Shown: one piece after another, positions 10,455-22,487 of the stretch
How the letters are laid out: each line of letters begins with the position of its first letter
Position numbering within the stretch: the first letter of the stretch is position 1
Origin: Allium sativum
Lineage: Eukaryota > Streptophyta > Magnoliopsida > Asparagales > Amaryllidaceae
NCBI GenBank assembly: GCA_030737875.1
Contig: CM060926.1
Location: 319,956,922-320,020,921 of the forward strand
Reading direction: 5' to 3'
Length of the DNA: 64,000 nt
Program-made: the position numbers and the translations under genes
Notes under the pieces: generated by a model
Told to the model about the DNA's origin: nothing
The model's database searches: none
What the model saw: only the letters and a program-made list of their open reading frames with translations

Positions 10455-10926
10455 GGCAAAAGGGCGACCGTTAGTCTCCCCCTTTTTGTCTTATTCGATC
10501 CGTGAAAATAGGCGGGCCACGAACCAAAAGCCCACCACGTCTCGAAGAGAAGCCCACCTCATTCCGTAAAGAGGCCCAAGTTCTCACCAAAGGACGAGGC
10601 GAATGACTTGCTAACGGACCGTGACTCGCGCATGCGATCCGAACCGATAGATGACCGACAGGAATGAAAATTCAGAAATGATCATTGAAAATTCAAAAAT
10701 GCACCTGGTAGATTCGATGATGAAGACTCTGAAAGATCCCAGAAAAGAATTGTCCAATAAACAGGGAAACTATTAAAGATTTATCAGATATTTATAGCAA
10801 GCAAAGAAACAACTTTCCGTAAATCATATGGCCTTTCGGATAGACGCTACCACTGATTTGCATCTCTTTATGAAAAGACGTTTCTATAGTTTCGAAGCAT
10901 GTTCCATCATCGATAAAACATACTTC
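10455..10926. other. Element A region between antisense promoter and polypurine tract
   Basis: No gene is seen. It contains upstream sequence of the antisense promoter and the 3'-terminal untranslated part of the sense genome. Words of the CGATCCG and CGAACC type recur. Confidence 0.5.
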
Positions 10927-10938
10927 GAGGGGGCAAAA
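10927..10938 (+). other. Element A polypurine tract
   Basis: GAGGGGGCAAAA lies directly before the TG that opens the 3' LTR, the expected plus-strand primer site for reverse transcription. Confidence 0.8.
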
Positions 10939-11736
10939 TGTTGGCTAGCTTTTTGACCAAGCCACCAAGGTTCATTCACAAGAAGAAAGTATAAAACTAC
11001 GTTCCTTAAAAGTCTATGAAGGATCGGGTCGCCCCTCTCGGATCGCCCCTCTCGTATCGCCCCCCATCGGATTGCCACCATAGCTTCAGCGATCCGACTA
11101 CCTTTGCACGACTCGATCCATCCTTACACCACTATCCTGCACAGACCGATCCGATCCCCTGATGGACAGCGAAGCCTCTGACCTGTTCAATCACGAGCTA
11201 GTCTTCGGCGATCCGAGATGCACGGATCCAGCGACACGTGTTCCCAACCATCACTTTGACTAATTCCTCCCCCTTGCTCCATCCGATATTTAAGGGGATC
11301 GCGAAACCTGTCCACAACGGATAATTTGACTAATTCTTCATCAAGCTGCGATCCGATCCGATATTCTCGGGATTTGTGCCACGTGTGACCACGATCTGCT
11401 TGACAAAATCAGCTATAAATAGCCCAGAGCTTGGCATTTTTCAGGATCTTTTGGCAGTATTGAGCACTGATTCCACCATTACTATCATACCACTATTTCT
11501 TGTCAGTTTTATTGCGAGATTACTGAGAGAAATCACAATTGTAAAAGTGAGTTTGAGAGGAATCATTGATTGTACTAGCATTCAAAGTATAATCGATAAC
11601 ATATAAAGTGGACGTAGGCTCGTTAACGCCGAACCACTATAAATTCCGTGTGTTTTCTGCTTTTTCTTCATTCTCCAGTCATAATTCTTTACGAATCAGA
11701 ACAATTTAGGTGTTGGGTCCAAATTTTGAACTAACA
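10939..11736 (+). repeat. Element A 3' LTR (798 bp)
   Basis: It begins TGTTGGCTAG and ends GAACTAACA, so the ends form the short inverted repeat TGTTrG/CyAACA with TG..CA termini. A polypurine tract precedes it, and a TATA box sits at 11414-11422. The hairpin motif GTGGACGTAGG...CCGAACCAC at 11603-11652 lies in the R/U5 part, as in many plant LTRs. The U3 includes three near-copies of GGATCGCCCCTCTC at 11030-11070. The 5' LTR for comparison is off-window. Confidence 0.85.
11414..11422 (+). promoter_or_regulatory. Element A LTR TATA box
   Basis: TATAAATAG within the LTR, followed by GCCCAGAG. The start of R is expected about 25-35 bp downstream, near 11445. The same promoter in the 5' LTR would drive gag-pol. 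Confidence 0.75.
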
Positions 11737-14668
11737 AAATCAAAAGTTACATTTTTATTGACAATGTAGATGTAAAATCAAAAGTTGCATTTTTATTGAC
11801 ATTTATATGTAAAATCAAAAGTTACTTTTTTATTGACAATTTAGATGTAAAATCAAAAGTTACATTTTTATTGACAATTTAGATGTAAAACCAAAAGTTA
11901 CATTTTTAATGACATTTTAGATATGCAATTAAAAGGATAGAATTACATGTTTCATTTTATTGTCATTTTAGAGACAATAAAAAGTATAGTTTTAAAAGTC
12001 GTATTTTTATTGTCATTTTGGATACAATAAAAAGTATAGTTTTAAAAGTTGAATTTTTATTGTCATTTTAGAGACAATAAAAAGAATAGTTTTAAAAGTT
12101 GCATTTGTAATGTCATTTTAGAGACAATAAAAGGGATAGAATCACATGTTACATTTATAATGTCACTTTAGGGACAATAAAAAGAGTAGAATTAAATGTC
12201 ACGTCTTTAATGTCATTTTAGTTGAAATAAAAAGAATAGAATTAAAAGTTACATTTTTATTGTCATTTTAGAAACAATAAAAAGAATATATTTAAATATC
12301 GCATTTTTATTGTCATTTTAGATGAAATAAAAATAGTAGAATTAAAAAACATGTTTTTATTTTCGTTTGGTTTCAACAAAAAGAGTGAACATAAATATAT
12401 ATATATATTTAATGTAATTTAGTTTCCATTTAAAAGAATTAGACGTTAAAACATGATTTGTTTCAAATTGTCAGTTTTATCATGTAGTTAGGATTAAGAA
12501 AATCATATGTAAAATCTCAAACATGAATATGGACGGTACTTGACTGGCATATAATTGATTGAAAGTAGTTGAAATCGCCTAACGATTTATATTTATGTAT
12601 ATATATAAATATAAATTAAAAATTAAACGAATCGCGCGCGGTAGTTCGCGTTTCGACAATCGTAACTTCAAACGATTATACCGTAAGATCCAACCTTCGG
12701 ATTTTCCCAAAACTGGAACCGCTAGGACCGTTTTGGGAAGATCTTTCCAAAGATATAAATTTTATTAAAATCCAACAGTTAGATTTTGAGATAAGTGTAA
12801 ATCAAATTTTGATAAAAACAGCACTAGGGCCGCCCATCAACCCTAAGCGTTGTTAAAAAAAATTGGCTATTTTTATATGAATAAAAATAGCGATTAATCG
12901 TTATTAAAAACCATTAATGATATGAAATGATTTTAAACTACATATATATGTGAATCATTTGAAAATACTGAGTTAAATCTCGTTTCAAATGATTATACGA
13001 CTATCTAAATTGAAGATCTTAAAGACGACGATTGAAGATCGGCGATCTTCACATCGAAAGGATAACTACCGATGCCCGACATTGGCTAGCTACTAATAAA
13101 GGGTTAAAGTGGTAGTTGTCCGGACGTACTTGTTGATTGTCCGGATAAGTGAGCACCTCTCTCCCTTATTGGACATATGGGACAAGGAATAAGGTGACTC
13201 CGGTTTCGTTCAAACCTAGAACGGACTTGTAAATGGATGTGTGTCCAACATTGAATTTAATTCGGTGTAATTAAATTGATTTCTATTAATATATATCTAT
13301 GGTGGCGGAGATTTTATTCTCTTGCTTAACACACTTCTTTGAGACGCACGAGCTTGAAGGTTTTATATTGGTAGTTATCGATCGCTTGGTGTGAATTGTC
13401 AATGTGACATGCCAAGATGCAATTGATCGAGGCTTTTGTTGAAAAGTAGAGCCTTGTGGATGATGATCAAAGCATAGCCGTCTTCGTCATAGCTTTGTGT
13501 ATTACGTTACCTCGTGAGCCTCACACCCAGGTAGAGTCAAAAACGGGACAAGGGAACTCAGGGAGTGCACACGTTTCTTTTTAGCTAGAAGTGATGTTTG
13601 GGTTTTTACAAGGGCCGACATTTTTACTTATGTGGTTGATGGAATGAGGTGCCTCGGATTTATTGGTACCAATGGCCAATATATAGGTCCAATAGGATCG
13701 GGGAGCGTGTGTTCAGGCATAACTAATCCACTAATATATTTGTGGACCAGACCTACAAGATCTAAGGGTTCGCCAGCGTTCGAATCCTGAGACACTGCTA
13801 GAGTGTCTCGAATCATTTAGGAGATCGTCCCCAGCCTTGACTCAAGATGGAAACCCAATCTCCAATACGACCTTACGATTTTGATTGTAAACCTATATAT
13901 GGCGACATAGTAGGATGGGGTACTATGCCTTCTAGGATTGATACATTTACTTTGAATTATTTTTGAAACATATTAGACACTAATAATGATATTAAAAATA
14001 TTAATTTCTACGTATCAAGCATTTTTTATCATTATACGATAAAAATCTTTCCTCCGGTTTGCGTTGCATTATGTGATGGGACTTGAGTCTTATAATGATT
14101 TCATTTTCTAAAAAGCATTGTGTTGTTTGACTTAAAATTTATAAAACTTATGCACTGGAAATCCAATGGAGTAAACCCGTTCCGCGTTAGCAGCATGGTC
14201 CAGTGATTAGCCATATTGTTAGTTAGGTAAGATTTCTCATACCAGTCCCATGACTGACTTGTAGTTTGTTTCACTTTGCAAACTCGGGTGCCTTCTTTCC
14301 ACATGGGCGGCCAAATGACAGGTGTTAGGTATGGATATTTTCTGGACTGGAGCTTTTTGATGAAAAGGTTGAAGAATCTTTTCTTTTTATTTTTTTATTT
14401 ATTTCCTGAGATATTGATACAATATTGAGCATTGATGTGTTTTGGGAGATTGAGACTTTATTTCTTTCCTTGTTTAAGACCTCTATTTTGCTAAGTGTAT
14501 CCTGTACTGCGTACTCTGATATCTGTGTTTTTATGTTGTGATGACATTTCCATTTCCGCTGCAATGATTTATATGTTATGCTATTATCTGAGGTCTGTCA
14601 TTGTTTTAATTATGTTATGCTCCTATGATTATCCTTACTTTCGTAACACGAAAGTTTGGGTCGTCACA
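11737..14668 (+). repeat. Element C: 3' part of a diverged giant LTR
   Basis: From about 12600 on, the order of recognisable blocks matches the 3' part of the LARD LTRs (47050-50152 and 54480-57580) and, reversed, element B's LTRs. The blocks include the GTAGTTCGCG/CCGACGG-type region, the GAAGACGATG block, the 'tggaccgg...gagacac...cgaatc' block near 13750-13820, the CCTCCGGTTTGCGTTGCAT block at 14053, and an end reading GGGTCGTCACA at 14668, close to B's GGATCGTGACA. The 5' part of this LTR is absent because element A begins at the left boundary; it would lie left of the window. It may be a solo LTR or part of a full element. The next five bases, ATAAG, would be its target duplication. Confidence 0.65.
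11740..12360 (+). repeat. Minisatellite in element C, units of about 40-50 bp
   Basis: Units alternate a short ATGTAAAATCAAAAGTTACA-type half with TTTTTATTGACAATTTAG, shifting after about 11930 to GACAATAAAAAGTATAG and TTTTATTGTCATTTTAG units. The unit length grows from about 40 to about 50 bp along the array, so it seems to have evolved in two phases. Comparable AT-rich arrays sit at similar places inside the LTRs of element B. Confidence 0.75.
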
Positions 14669-14790
14669 ATAAGTCTTGGTATTGTATGCATGATTGTCTA
14701 GCCCGATAAAGCTTTTGTGTAATAGAGATGAGTAGTTGATCTAACTATTTTTTTAAATATTTTCCATGTAGATTTTAAATTTCTTTTCAG

Positions 14791-16545
14791 ATGTTACAAA
14801 AGTGGAGAAGGATCTTTTGTCCAAAAAAATTAAACCAGTTGAAGATGATGATGAGAAGTGTAAAAAAAGGAAATTAGATGACAGTATGGAGGTTAAAAGT
14901 TTGAAGGAGCTGGAAACAAAATTGAACTTTTTGACTAACGAGTTGAAAAGTTTTGGGGAACAATTAAACGAAGAAAGAGTTTTACGTGCAGCAGCTGAAA
15001 GATGAATCCAAATTCTAGAAATGAAGATTCAAATGTGTGATTGGCAAGAGGTCATGGAAAAACAAGATTTGAAAGAAAAGACTAACATACTAAAGGTAAG
15101 GAAAAATAAAAATAATACAGTTAATATGACTAACACAAATAGGTCTAATAAATTTCTATGTTATAATTTGATAAATATTAAAAAAATTATTTCAGAAATT
15201 GAAGAAAGTCTTATATTTGAAAACAACAAACAAGCTCCTGATGAAAAAGCAATTACAATTGAAGATGAAAATAGTACTAAAGAAGAAAAGAAGAAGATGT
15301 AACCAAAAAATGTTGAAAAATTTACACTACTAAAGCATCTTAGTGAAGAACATTAAGAAGTTGTAAAAACTTTTTTTAAATTTTCAGGAGAAAACAAGTA
15401 AGTAATTAAACTACTTTATACTCACACAAACTAATTTTATTTTATTAACAATCGTATAATTTTATAGCAATGAAGCATTCAGTTGTGACGATGAAAAATT
15501 TAATCACCATATCAAAACGCATGATAGAAGACCTTCTATATCAACATAGTATTTGTGGTCAAGTAAGTACATCAAAATATTCATTCCATAAGTATAATTA
15601 AATCATCTCATTTTATTAATATTACTTTTCAAATGTAGGTAATCGATTGGTTCTGGTTCCTAAAAACAATGCTGCAAGAAGAAAGCAACATCTTTGTCTA
15701 TGTGAACACAACAATGACAGTAAGTGGAGTATATTATCAAATTAATATTTTGCAAACCAAAAAAAAATCTAAAACTTAATTTTAACAGAAAAGTGCCACT
15801 GATGAAAACTTGAAAAAAATAATCAAGAAACAGATGTTCATCCCATTCATGAAGAAGACACTTTTAAATCCATTATGTTCCAACATATTGTTCCCCGTAC
15901 ATGGAAATGAACATTGGAGCTTATTAGAACTTGTTGTTGGAGATTGCACCTGGAATCACTACGACTCTTTACACTTAACCACAAGATCAAAAACTAGAAG
16001 AAGTGGTCCTGCACAATTTGCAACAAATGTGGTAAGTGGAAATAAATAAATTAAATATAAATGTGTTTATATTTTTTATAATTTTTTTTCAATCATTCCC
16101 GAAAGCAGCAGTCAACACAATAAATAGAGAGTTACAAGATGAAGGATAGAAAACCATTATGAAAAAAAATTCAGTGATACATAATGTTGACTGTGCTCAC
16201 CAAAATATCGGGTAATTTTGAGCAATTTAATTTTCAAACATTACTCAAATAGTCAAAAAAATTATGTAATGATTAAAATTTACTAATAACTTGGTTTTCT
16301 CTAAAAGATAATTTTTTAATAATTTCCTGATATTAAGGTACAAGTTGTTTTTTTTATAAAGTAGTGCTTGTTTGCATAATCGTAATACTAATTACATAGA
16401 ATACAGGTACGATTGTGGAATATTTATAATAATTTTTATGCAAAAAATAACTCAAGGAATGCAAACTTCAACAAAACTCAGTATTGAACAAATAGAAGCA
16501 TTCCGAGCAAGTATAGCTGCCGAAATATTTATTGACGAACCATAA
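14791..16545 (+). pseudogene. ULP1-like (C48) cysteine protease gene of the MULE, 5' truncated
   Basis: At least seven small exons are inferred from GT-AG sites: 14791-15095, 15196-15397, 15468-15562, 15639-15719, 15789-16031, about 16110-16212 and 16407-16545. The early exons encode a charged, coiled-coil-like region; the later ones encode the peptidase. Catalytic residues are all visible: His in G-N-E-H-W-S (15912-15914), Asp in H-Y-D-S (15963-15965) and Cys in Y-D-C-G-I-F (16414-16416). C48 enzymes process SUMO or related modifiers; the role of such genes in MULEs is unknown. The frame is broken by a TGA at 15003-15005, stops near 15299 and 15354, and probably others in the sixth exon. The beginning of the gene was lost or separated by element C. 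Confidence 0.72.
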
Positions 16546-17685
16546 TGTTGGAAGCTCGAGAAGTAATGCAGCTCTGGATGAACCTTTAAAACAATATTCA
16601 TCATGAATGATGTTTCTAAATTTTAAATGTTGATGTTAACTACTAGATATTGAATTTGTTGTTTACTTTGCAATAGCTGATACTGCTTTGATAATAATTG
16701 TTAGGGATTATATCTGAGTTCGGAGATTAATTACAAACTGATGATGTATTGTTATGTTTACAATGTTATCATTCAAAATCTAAATGTTGTTATCTTTTGT
16801 TTGAAAATTCAATTGCTTTTATTTGTTGGTTAAAAAAACCAAAACATTAATATTCATGTATGTATTTATATTTATGTTTGTTATTAATTATAATGCAAAT
16901 ATAAGATCTTCATGCAAATTTAAAAAAAATACTCACATAACCATCGTCATTTAAAGAAAAGATTAAAACATTTGTCTTTTCTTTTAAATCCATCTTTATG
17001 TTGGTGTGTATGATTAATTGCTGAAATTTTTTAGACTGTACGATTAGTTGGTGGCTTTTGTTAATGTGTATGATTTAATGATATCAGAATTGTAATTATT
17101 TCAATTATTATTTCATTGCTGTTAGTAGAAATATAGAAAATAAAAAGATAAAAATATTTATCTTTTTCAACCTGTAAACCACATAACATTATAATTTGAC
17201 AGTGAAATAATCATGCAATTATTTACTACTATATTGAAACAAAAATACATTATAGAACACAGATACTCAAACAACATGAACCTATTAAATTTAATACATC
17301 CAACAAACTAAAATTATTGCTTTTACATGAAGATATAAATGCAGTTATCTTTTAAAACATTTTCTGTCAAAAAAACGAATAAATTAAATAATCGTTCATC
17401 ATAACACAACATAAATTTAACAAAGCCAAATAAGCAAATAATCATTCAACAAAAGAACAACTTGAATAATATAAAATAAAATGATAAAATTGAATATCTT
17501 TTAAATAACCTAAACTACATAATATAACAAAAATTATAGAATTTCAATCAGTTCTTAACATTATTCAGTCCTAAAAATCAAACTTCATCACATACATATA
17601 ATCAAAATTTCATTTTACAATATTATTCAACTGTAACATTAAATATAAAAAATTCATTCAAATACAATGAATTTTAAACAACAAT
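16546..17685. other. AT-rich spacer between convergent MULE genes
   Basis: No coding frame, RNA gene or repeat array is seen. It would hold the 3' UTRs of the ULP gene and of mudrA. Confidence 0.5.
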
Positions 17686-17885
17686 TCAATCATTCATAGA
17701 ACAACTTCTTCTATTGTGCCCTAGATTTTTACACTTTCCACATTGGTTTTGTTTTGCATTAAAATCAACAACTTCAATTCTATTCACTCTAGGCCTACCA
17801 GCTCCACGAATAGCTTTAGAAGGAAGAACTGTACATGAATTTTCATCTTCAATTGCTTCTTTATCAAAAGTTGGAATTGGATTCA
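17686..17885 (-). pseudogene. mudrA: mudrA C-terminal end (zinc knuckle), separated from the rest by element B
   Basis: The frame continues the sequence that breaks at 36156. It contains a G-R-P-R block followed by a zinc knuckle C-x2-C-x4-H-x4-C (C-G-K-C...H...C) and ends at the stop at 17686. A terminal CCHC knuckle after the SWIM finger is typical of mudrA-type transposases. Only this last piece of about 66 residues lies on the left side of element B. The adjacent TTGCA duplication is at 17886-17890. Confidence 0.8.
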
Positions 17886-17890
17886 TTGCA
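17886..17890. other. Target site duplication of element B, left copy (TTGCA)
   Basis: TTGCA directly precedes TGTCACGATC; the same five bases follow the other end at 36151-36155. Confidence 0.92.
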
Positions 17891-19066
17891 TGTCACGATC
17901 CCAAAATCCGTGTGACGGTATTAAGGATAATCATTGGAATATAACACATCAATCATCATAGCAGAGTACAGATAATAGCAAAAACAATAAATAGAATAAT
18001 TTTACATGGATATGGCAGCGGAATCATAACATGCCACAACATCAGAATAGCACAACGTAGGATATAACTTAGTAAATAAAAGGGGAATGATCAGTCACCA
18101 TCGCCATAGGCGGAACATATACATACAGTGAGACATAATAAGGGTATCAGTCTACATCGCCTGAGGCGGTACATATACATACGATAATAAATACTGGAAG
18201 TAAAACAGTCTGCATCGCCATAGGCGGAATCATATACATAAGACAGGCGGAAAGTCAATAGCCAAAATACAAATCTAATCCATCGCCATCAAGCCAAAAG
18301 TGCACCTCGTACTGCAGTGCCAAGCCAAAACAACCTGTCATCTGTGAACTAGGCTGCCCGTGTGAAAATAAGGGCACCCGAGTTTGCAAAGTGAAACAAA
18401 CAACGAGTCAGTCATGGGACTGGTATGAGTAATCTACTTAACTGGTTAAACAACAGTAATAAGGCGAATCGTAGGACCACGCCACTTTTGCGGAACGGGT
18501 TTACTCCAGTGATTGCCGGTACATTTGAAACAAAGTGAATTCTTTAAAACAACGCAGTGCTTTTAAAAAGAATGAAGCCGTTATAAGACTCAAGTCCGAT
18601 CATACAATGCAACGCAAACCGGAGGATAGAGTTTTACATTATAACGGCCAAATATGCTTAATACGCGTAAAGCAAAATCATTTGATATTATTACTAGTGC
18701 ATATATGTTTCAAAAGCGAATATCATCATAAATATCAATCATAGACGGCTTTATTTTGTATTGGAAATTGGATTTCCGTCATGAGTCGAGGCAAGGGGCA
18801 AGCTCCTCTCCGCTTCGAGACACTCTAGCAAATGCCTCAGGACTACACACTCTGGGTAACCCTTGGATCCTCCAAGGCCGGTCCTCCCTTACGTTTGTGG
18901 ATTAGTTATTCCTGAACACACGTTTCCCGGTCCTAACAGACCCAATATCGAGGCACCTCATTCCAACAACCACAAGGATGAAAGTAATATAAATGTCAGC
19001 CAGTTTAAGCACTAACACCATCCATAGCTAGAAAGAAACGTCGTGCACTCCTTGGGTCCTTATCCC

Positions 19067-21382
19067 GTTTTTGACTCATACCGAGGTGTGAGGCTCGCGA
19101 AACCATGCTATACACAAAGGCAGGACGCGTAGGCCGTGCTTTGATCATCGAACACAAGACTTTGCTTTGCAACAGAAGCCTTGATCACTGCATCTTGGCA
19201 TGCCACATAGGCAATCCACTCCATACGACTGATTTCTATCGATATATAACCTCTTAGCTCGTACATCTCAGAGAAGGGCATTAAGCAAAAGAATAAATTC
19301 TCCGCCGCCAAACAGATATATATTTAACAGAGATCAATCAGTACAGAAAAAAATCCAATGTCAGACACACAGTCCATTTACACTTCCGTTCTGGGTCTGA
19401 ACGAAACCGGAGGCACCATATTCCTCATATATCCGTACAATCAACACATGCGTTCAGACGACTACTACTTCCGTTCCTTCACGGTAGCTACTCCAATCAT
19501 GAACCTCAGCAGCGCCCATCCAACCAATACGAAGATCGTTGGTCTTGAATCGTCTTTGTATTTTCGCCTTCGAATCGTTCTATCATTTATCTGAAATGAG
19601 GGTTAGCTCGGCCTTTCCAAATAATTCACGTATATGATAAGAATTCAAATCAATTATTTCCATGGTTATATTATTCGACATTCATATTTCAGTTCTTTAG
19701 TAAAATTTTCGTGTCAAACACATACAACCATCAAATATCAAGCAGATCAAGCCAAATTGGTTTATTTCCAATCCATGTTGCTTATAATATTTTATAACGA
19801 TTTTTCGCCACTTTTATTTATTTAAAAATGGCCATATTTAATTAAACGACATTTCAGGTCATGCCGTGGCACTGGCGCTATTTTTCCCCTAATTTGTTTT
19901 ACACATCTCCGAAAATCTAATCGTTGGATTTCTACAAAGTCTATACCACTGGGAAGATATTCCCAAAGCGAACCCAACGGTTCCAGTTTCGTGAAAATCC
20001 GACGGTCGGATTTTCCATACTAGTCGTTTGAATTTACGGTTTTAAAATACGAACTACAGCGTCGTTATTCGATTTAATGTAATTATATTTATATTTATAT
20101 ATAAATATAAATGATTCTGACACTGTTTTTCTTCAGATTTGAATTAAACATTCCAGACAATCCAACCGTTGGATTTTTACAAAGTTGGTGCCTTTGGAAA
20201 GATATTTCCAAGGCGAACCCAACTGTTTTTGACTCATACCGAGGTGTGAGGCTCGCGAATCCACGCTATACACAAAGCCAGGCCGCGTAGGTCGTGCTTT
20301 GATCATCGAACACAAGACTTAGCTTTGCAACAGAAGCCTTGATCACTGCATCTTGGCATGCCACATAGGAAATCCACTCCATACGACTGATTTCTATCGA
20401 TATATAACCTCTGATCTCTTACGTCTCAGAGAAGGGCATTAAGCAAAAGAATAAATTCTCCATTGCCAAACAGATATATATTTAACAGAGATCAATCAGT
20501 ACAGAACAAAATCCAATGTCAGACACACAGTCCATTTACACGTCCGTTCTGGGTCTGAACGAAACCATATGCACCATATTCCTCGTATATCCGTACAATC
20601 AACACATGCGTTCAGACGGCTACTACTTCCGTTCCTTCACGGTAGCTACTCCAATCAGGAACCTCAGCAGCGCCCATCCAACCAATACGAAGATCGTCGG
20701 TCTTGAATCGTCTTTGTATTTTCGCCTTCGAATTGTTCGATCAATTATCTGAAATGAGGGTTAGCTCGTCCTTTTCAAATAATTCACGTATATAATTAGA
20801 ATTCAAATCAATCCTTTCCATTGTTATATTATTCGACATTCATATTTTAGTTCTTTAGTAAAATTTTCGTGTCAAACACATACAACCATCAAATATCAAG
20901 CAGATCAAGCCAAATTGGTTTATTTCCAATCCATGTTGCTTATAATATTTTATAACGATTTTTCGCCATTTTTATTTATTTAAAAATGGCCATATTTAAT
21001 TAAACGATGTTTCAGGTCGTGCCATGGCACTGGCACTATTTTTCCCCTAATTTGTTTTACACATCTCGGAAAATCTAAGCATTGGATTTCTACAAAGTCT
21101 ATACCACTGGGAAGATATTCCCAAAGCGAACCCAACGGTTCCAGTTTCGTGAAAATCCGACGGTCGGATTTTCCATACTAGTCGTTTGAAGTTACGGTTT
21201 CAAAATACGAACTGCAACATCGTTATTCGATTTAATTTAATTATATTTATATTTATATATAAATATAAACGATTCTGGCACTGTTTTTCTTCAGATTTGA
21301 ATTAAACATTCCAGACAGTCCAACCGTTGGATTTTTACAAAGTTGGTGCCGTTGGAAAGATATTTCCAAGGCGAACCCAATG
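19067..21382 (-). repeat. 1158-bp tandem duplication inside element B's 3' LTR
   Basis: Copy 1 is 19067-20224, copy 2 is 20225-21382. Both begin GTTTTTGACTCATACCGAGG and end in GCGAACCCAA plus two bases. The 5' LTR has one copy (31144-32301). Copy 1 is essentially identical to that single copy by eye, whereas copy 2 differs at many sites (for example ACCATATGCACC against ACCGGAGGCACC). Confidence 0.88.
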
Positions 21383-21478
21383 GTTGCGGTTTCGGGAAAA
21401 TCCAATGGTCGGATCTCTCGTACTAATCGATTCAAATTATGATTTCAAAACACGAACTGCACGGCTTCGATTCCTTTC

Positions 21479-21480
<2 letters not shown>

Positions 21481-21509
<29 letters not shown>
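21481..21509. repeat. (TA)n microsatellite in element B 3' LTR
   Basis: An uninterrupted TA run of about 29 bp; the matching site in the other LTR (near 32405-32425) is shorter. Confidence 0.85.
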
Positions 21510-21512
<3 letters not shown>

Positions 21513-22487
21513 CATTCTTTAAATTCAATATCGTTTTCACTTTATATATTTCACTAATGCCTTTATATTTCGAAAAATTTCGCCATAACCTCCTTTGTAC
21601 GGGAAGGGGTTTGGAAATTTATTGGGCCATGTTAGGTACCCAATAAATCCTATAAAGAATACACATATTTATAGTGGTATATTCTGGTGTTTACAGGGGA
21701 GCGTGTATAGATAATAACTCCAGAGAATAAATTCTCGTCACCCTGTCAAGCCCGAGGGAGCGTGTATTTTTAATTACTTCAGAGGATAAATCCTCGTCAC
21801 CTCGTCCCGTGTGGGAATAAATAGTCCATGTGCCGTAACTAATAACTAGAGAGACGTGATTATTGTCAACTCCGGACCTGTGTGGGGTTTTTATTAATCT
21901 GGCAATTTATCATTATATTTTATATAGTCCATATCAATCATCAGTTCAACCTGTAATATATAATCATCGCCATACAAGCCTCTCGCTCGTATGGTAAATT
22001 TTCAACCTCGTCACACAAGCTCCAAATGCTTATGTGGAATATGATGAAGTATGCCTATCGTCAAGAAGTATGCCATGTAGTGTAGTTCAAAATTAATTGT
22101 TACTATCCTATGGCGATGTTTATTATTACACACAGAATTACCAGCACTCCGCATCCAATGGCATTCACAGGAACTGATATAAAAATAAAATTGCTCAGCC
22201 AACTCATCAAGGCTTACCTATTTGTCAGGCACGCAAATAATTTCTTTACTCTATAGCTAATCCATTTTCCCTGTTCGACACATGTATATATATGCAGAAC
22301 AAAGCTAATAATAATGTCTAGCGAACTAATATTTATTTCAACACGTGTGTATTTTTATCAAAGCGTACACATGATAAAAGTAATATATTTATCATCAAAA
22401 ATATTTATTCAACCCGTGAATGTTTTTAACACTTCAAATTCACAATAAAAATGTAATTTTTGTTGTCTAATCAATTTATTTAAAATA

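Larger units (their letters stand above)
1..11736 (+). mobile_element. Element A: Ty3/gypsy Tat-lineage LTR retrotransposon, 5' end outside the window
   Basis: The order gag, protease, RT, RNase H, second RNase H (archaeal type), integrase, tandem array, antisense gene, polypurine tract and 3' LTR is seen directly. The second RNase H after the retroviral-type one is a hallmark of the plant Tat clade (Ogre, Retand, Grande and relatives). The long antisense gene between pol and the 3' LTR recalls Grande/Retand-type elements rather than Ogre, which carries an extra ORF upstream of gag. The 5' LTR, primer site and the start of gag lie left of the window. Several in-frame stops and frameshifts make this copy non-functional. 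It abuts a diverged giant-LTR fragment at 11737, so it probably inserted into that older element. The matching target duplication would be off-window. Confidence 0.9.

Noticed and set aside
14669..14690. TTGGTATTG after the end of element C as a primer-binding site
   Set aside because: Only six or seven bases match the tRNA-Met primer site and the spacing differs from the two-base spacer in B and LARD. More likely MULE flank.
18535..20752. Small ORFs of 60-78 codons repeated identically at 30562-31902
   Set aside because: They recur only because the LTRs of element B (and its internal duplication) are repeats. They have no domain, no start context and no conservation of frame in the LARD or element C LTRs.
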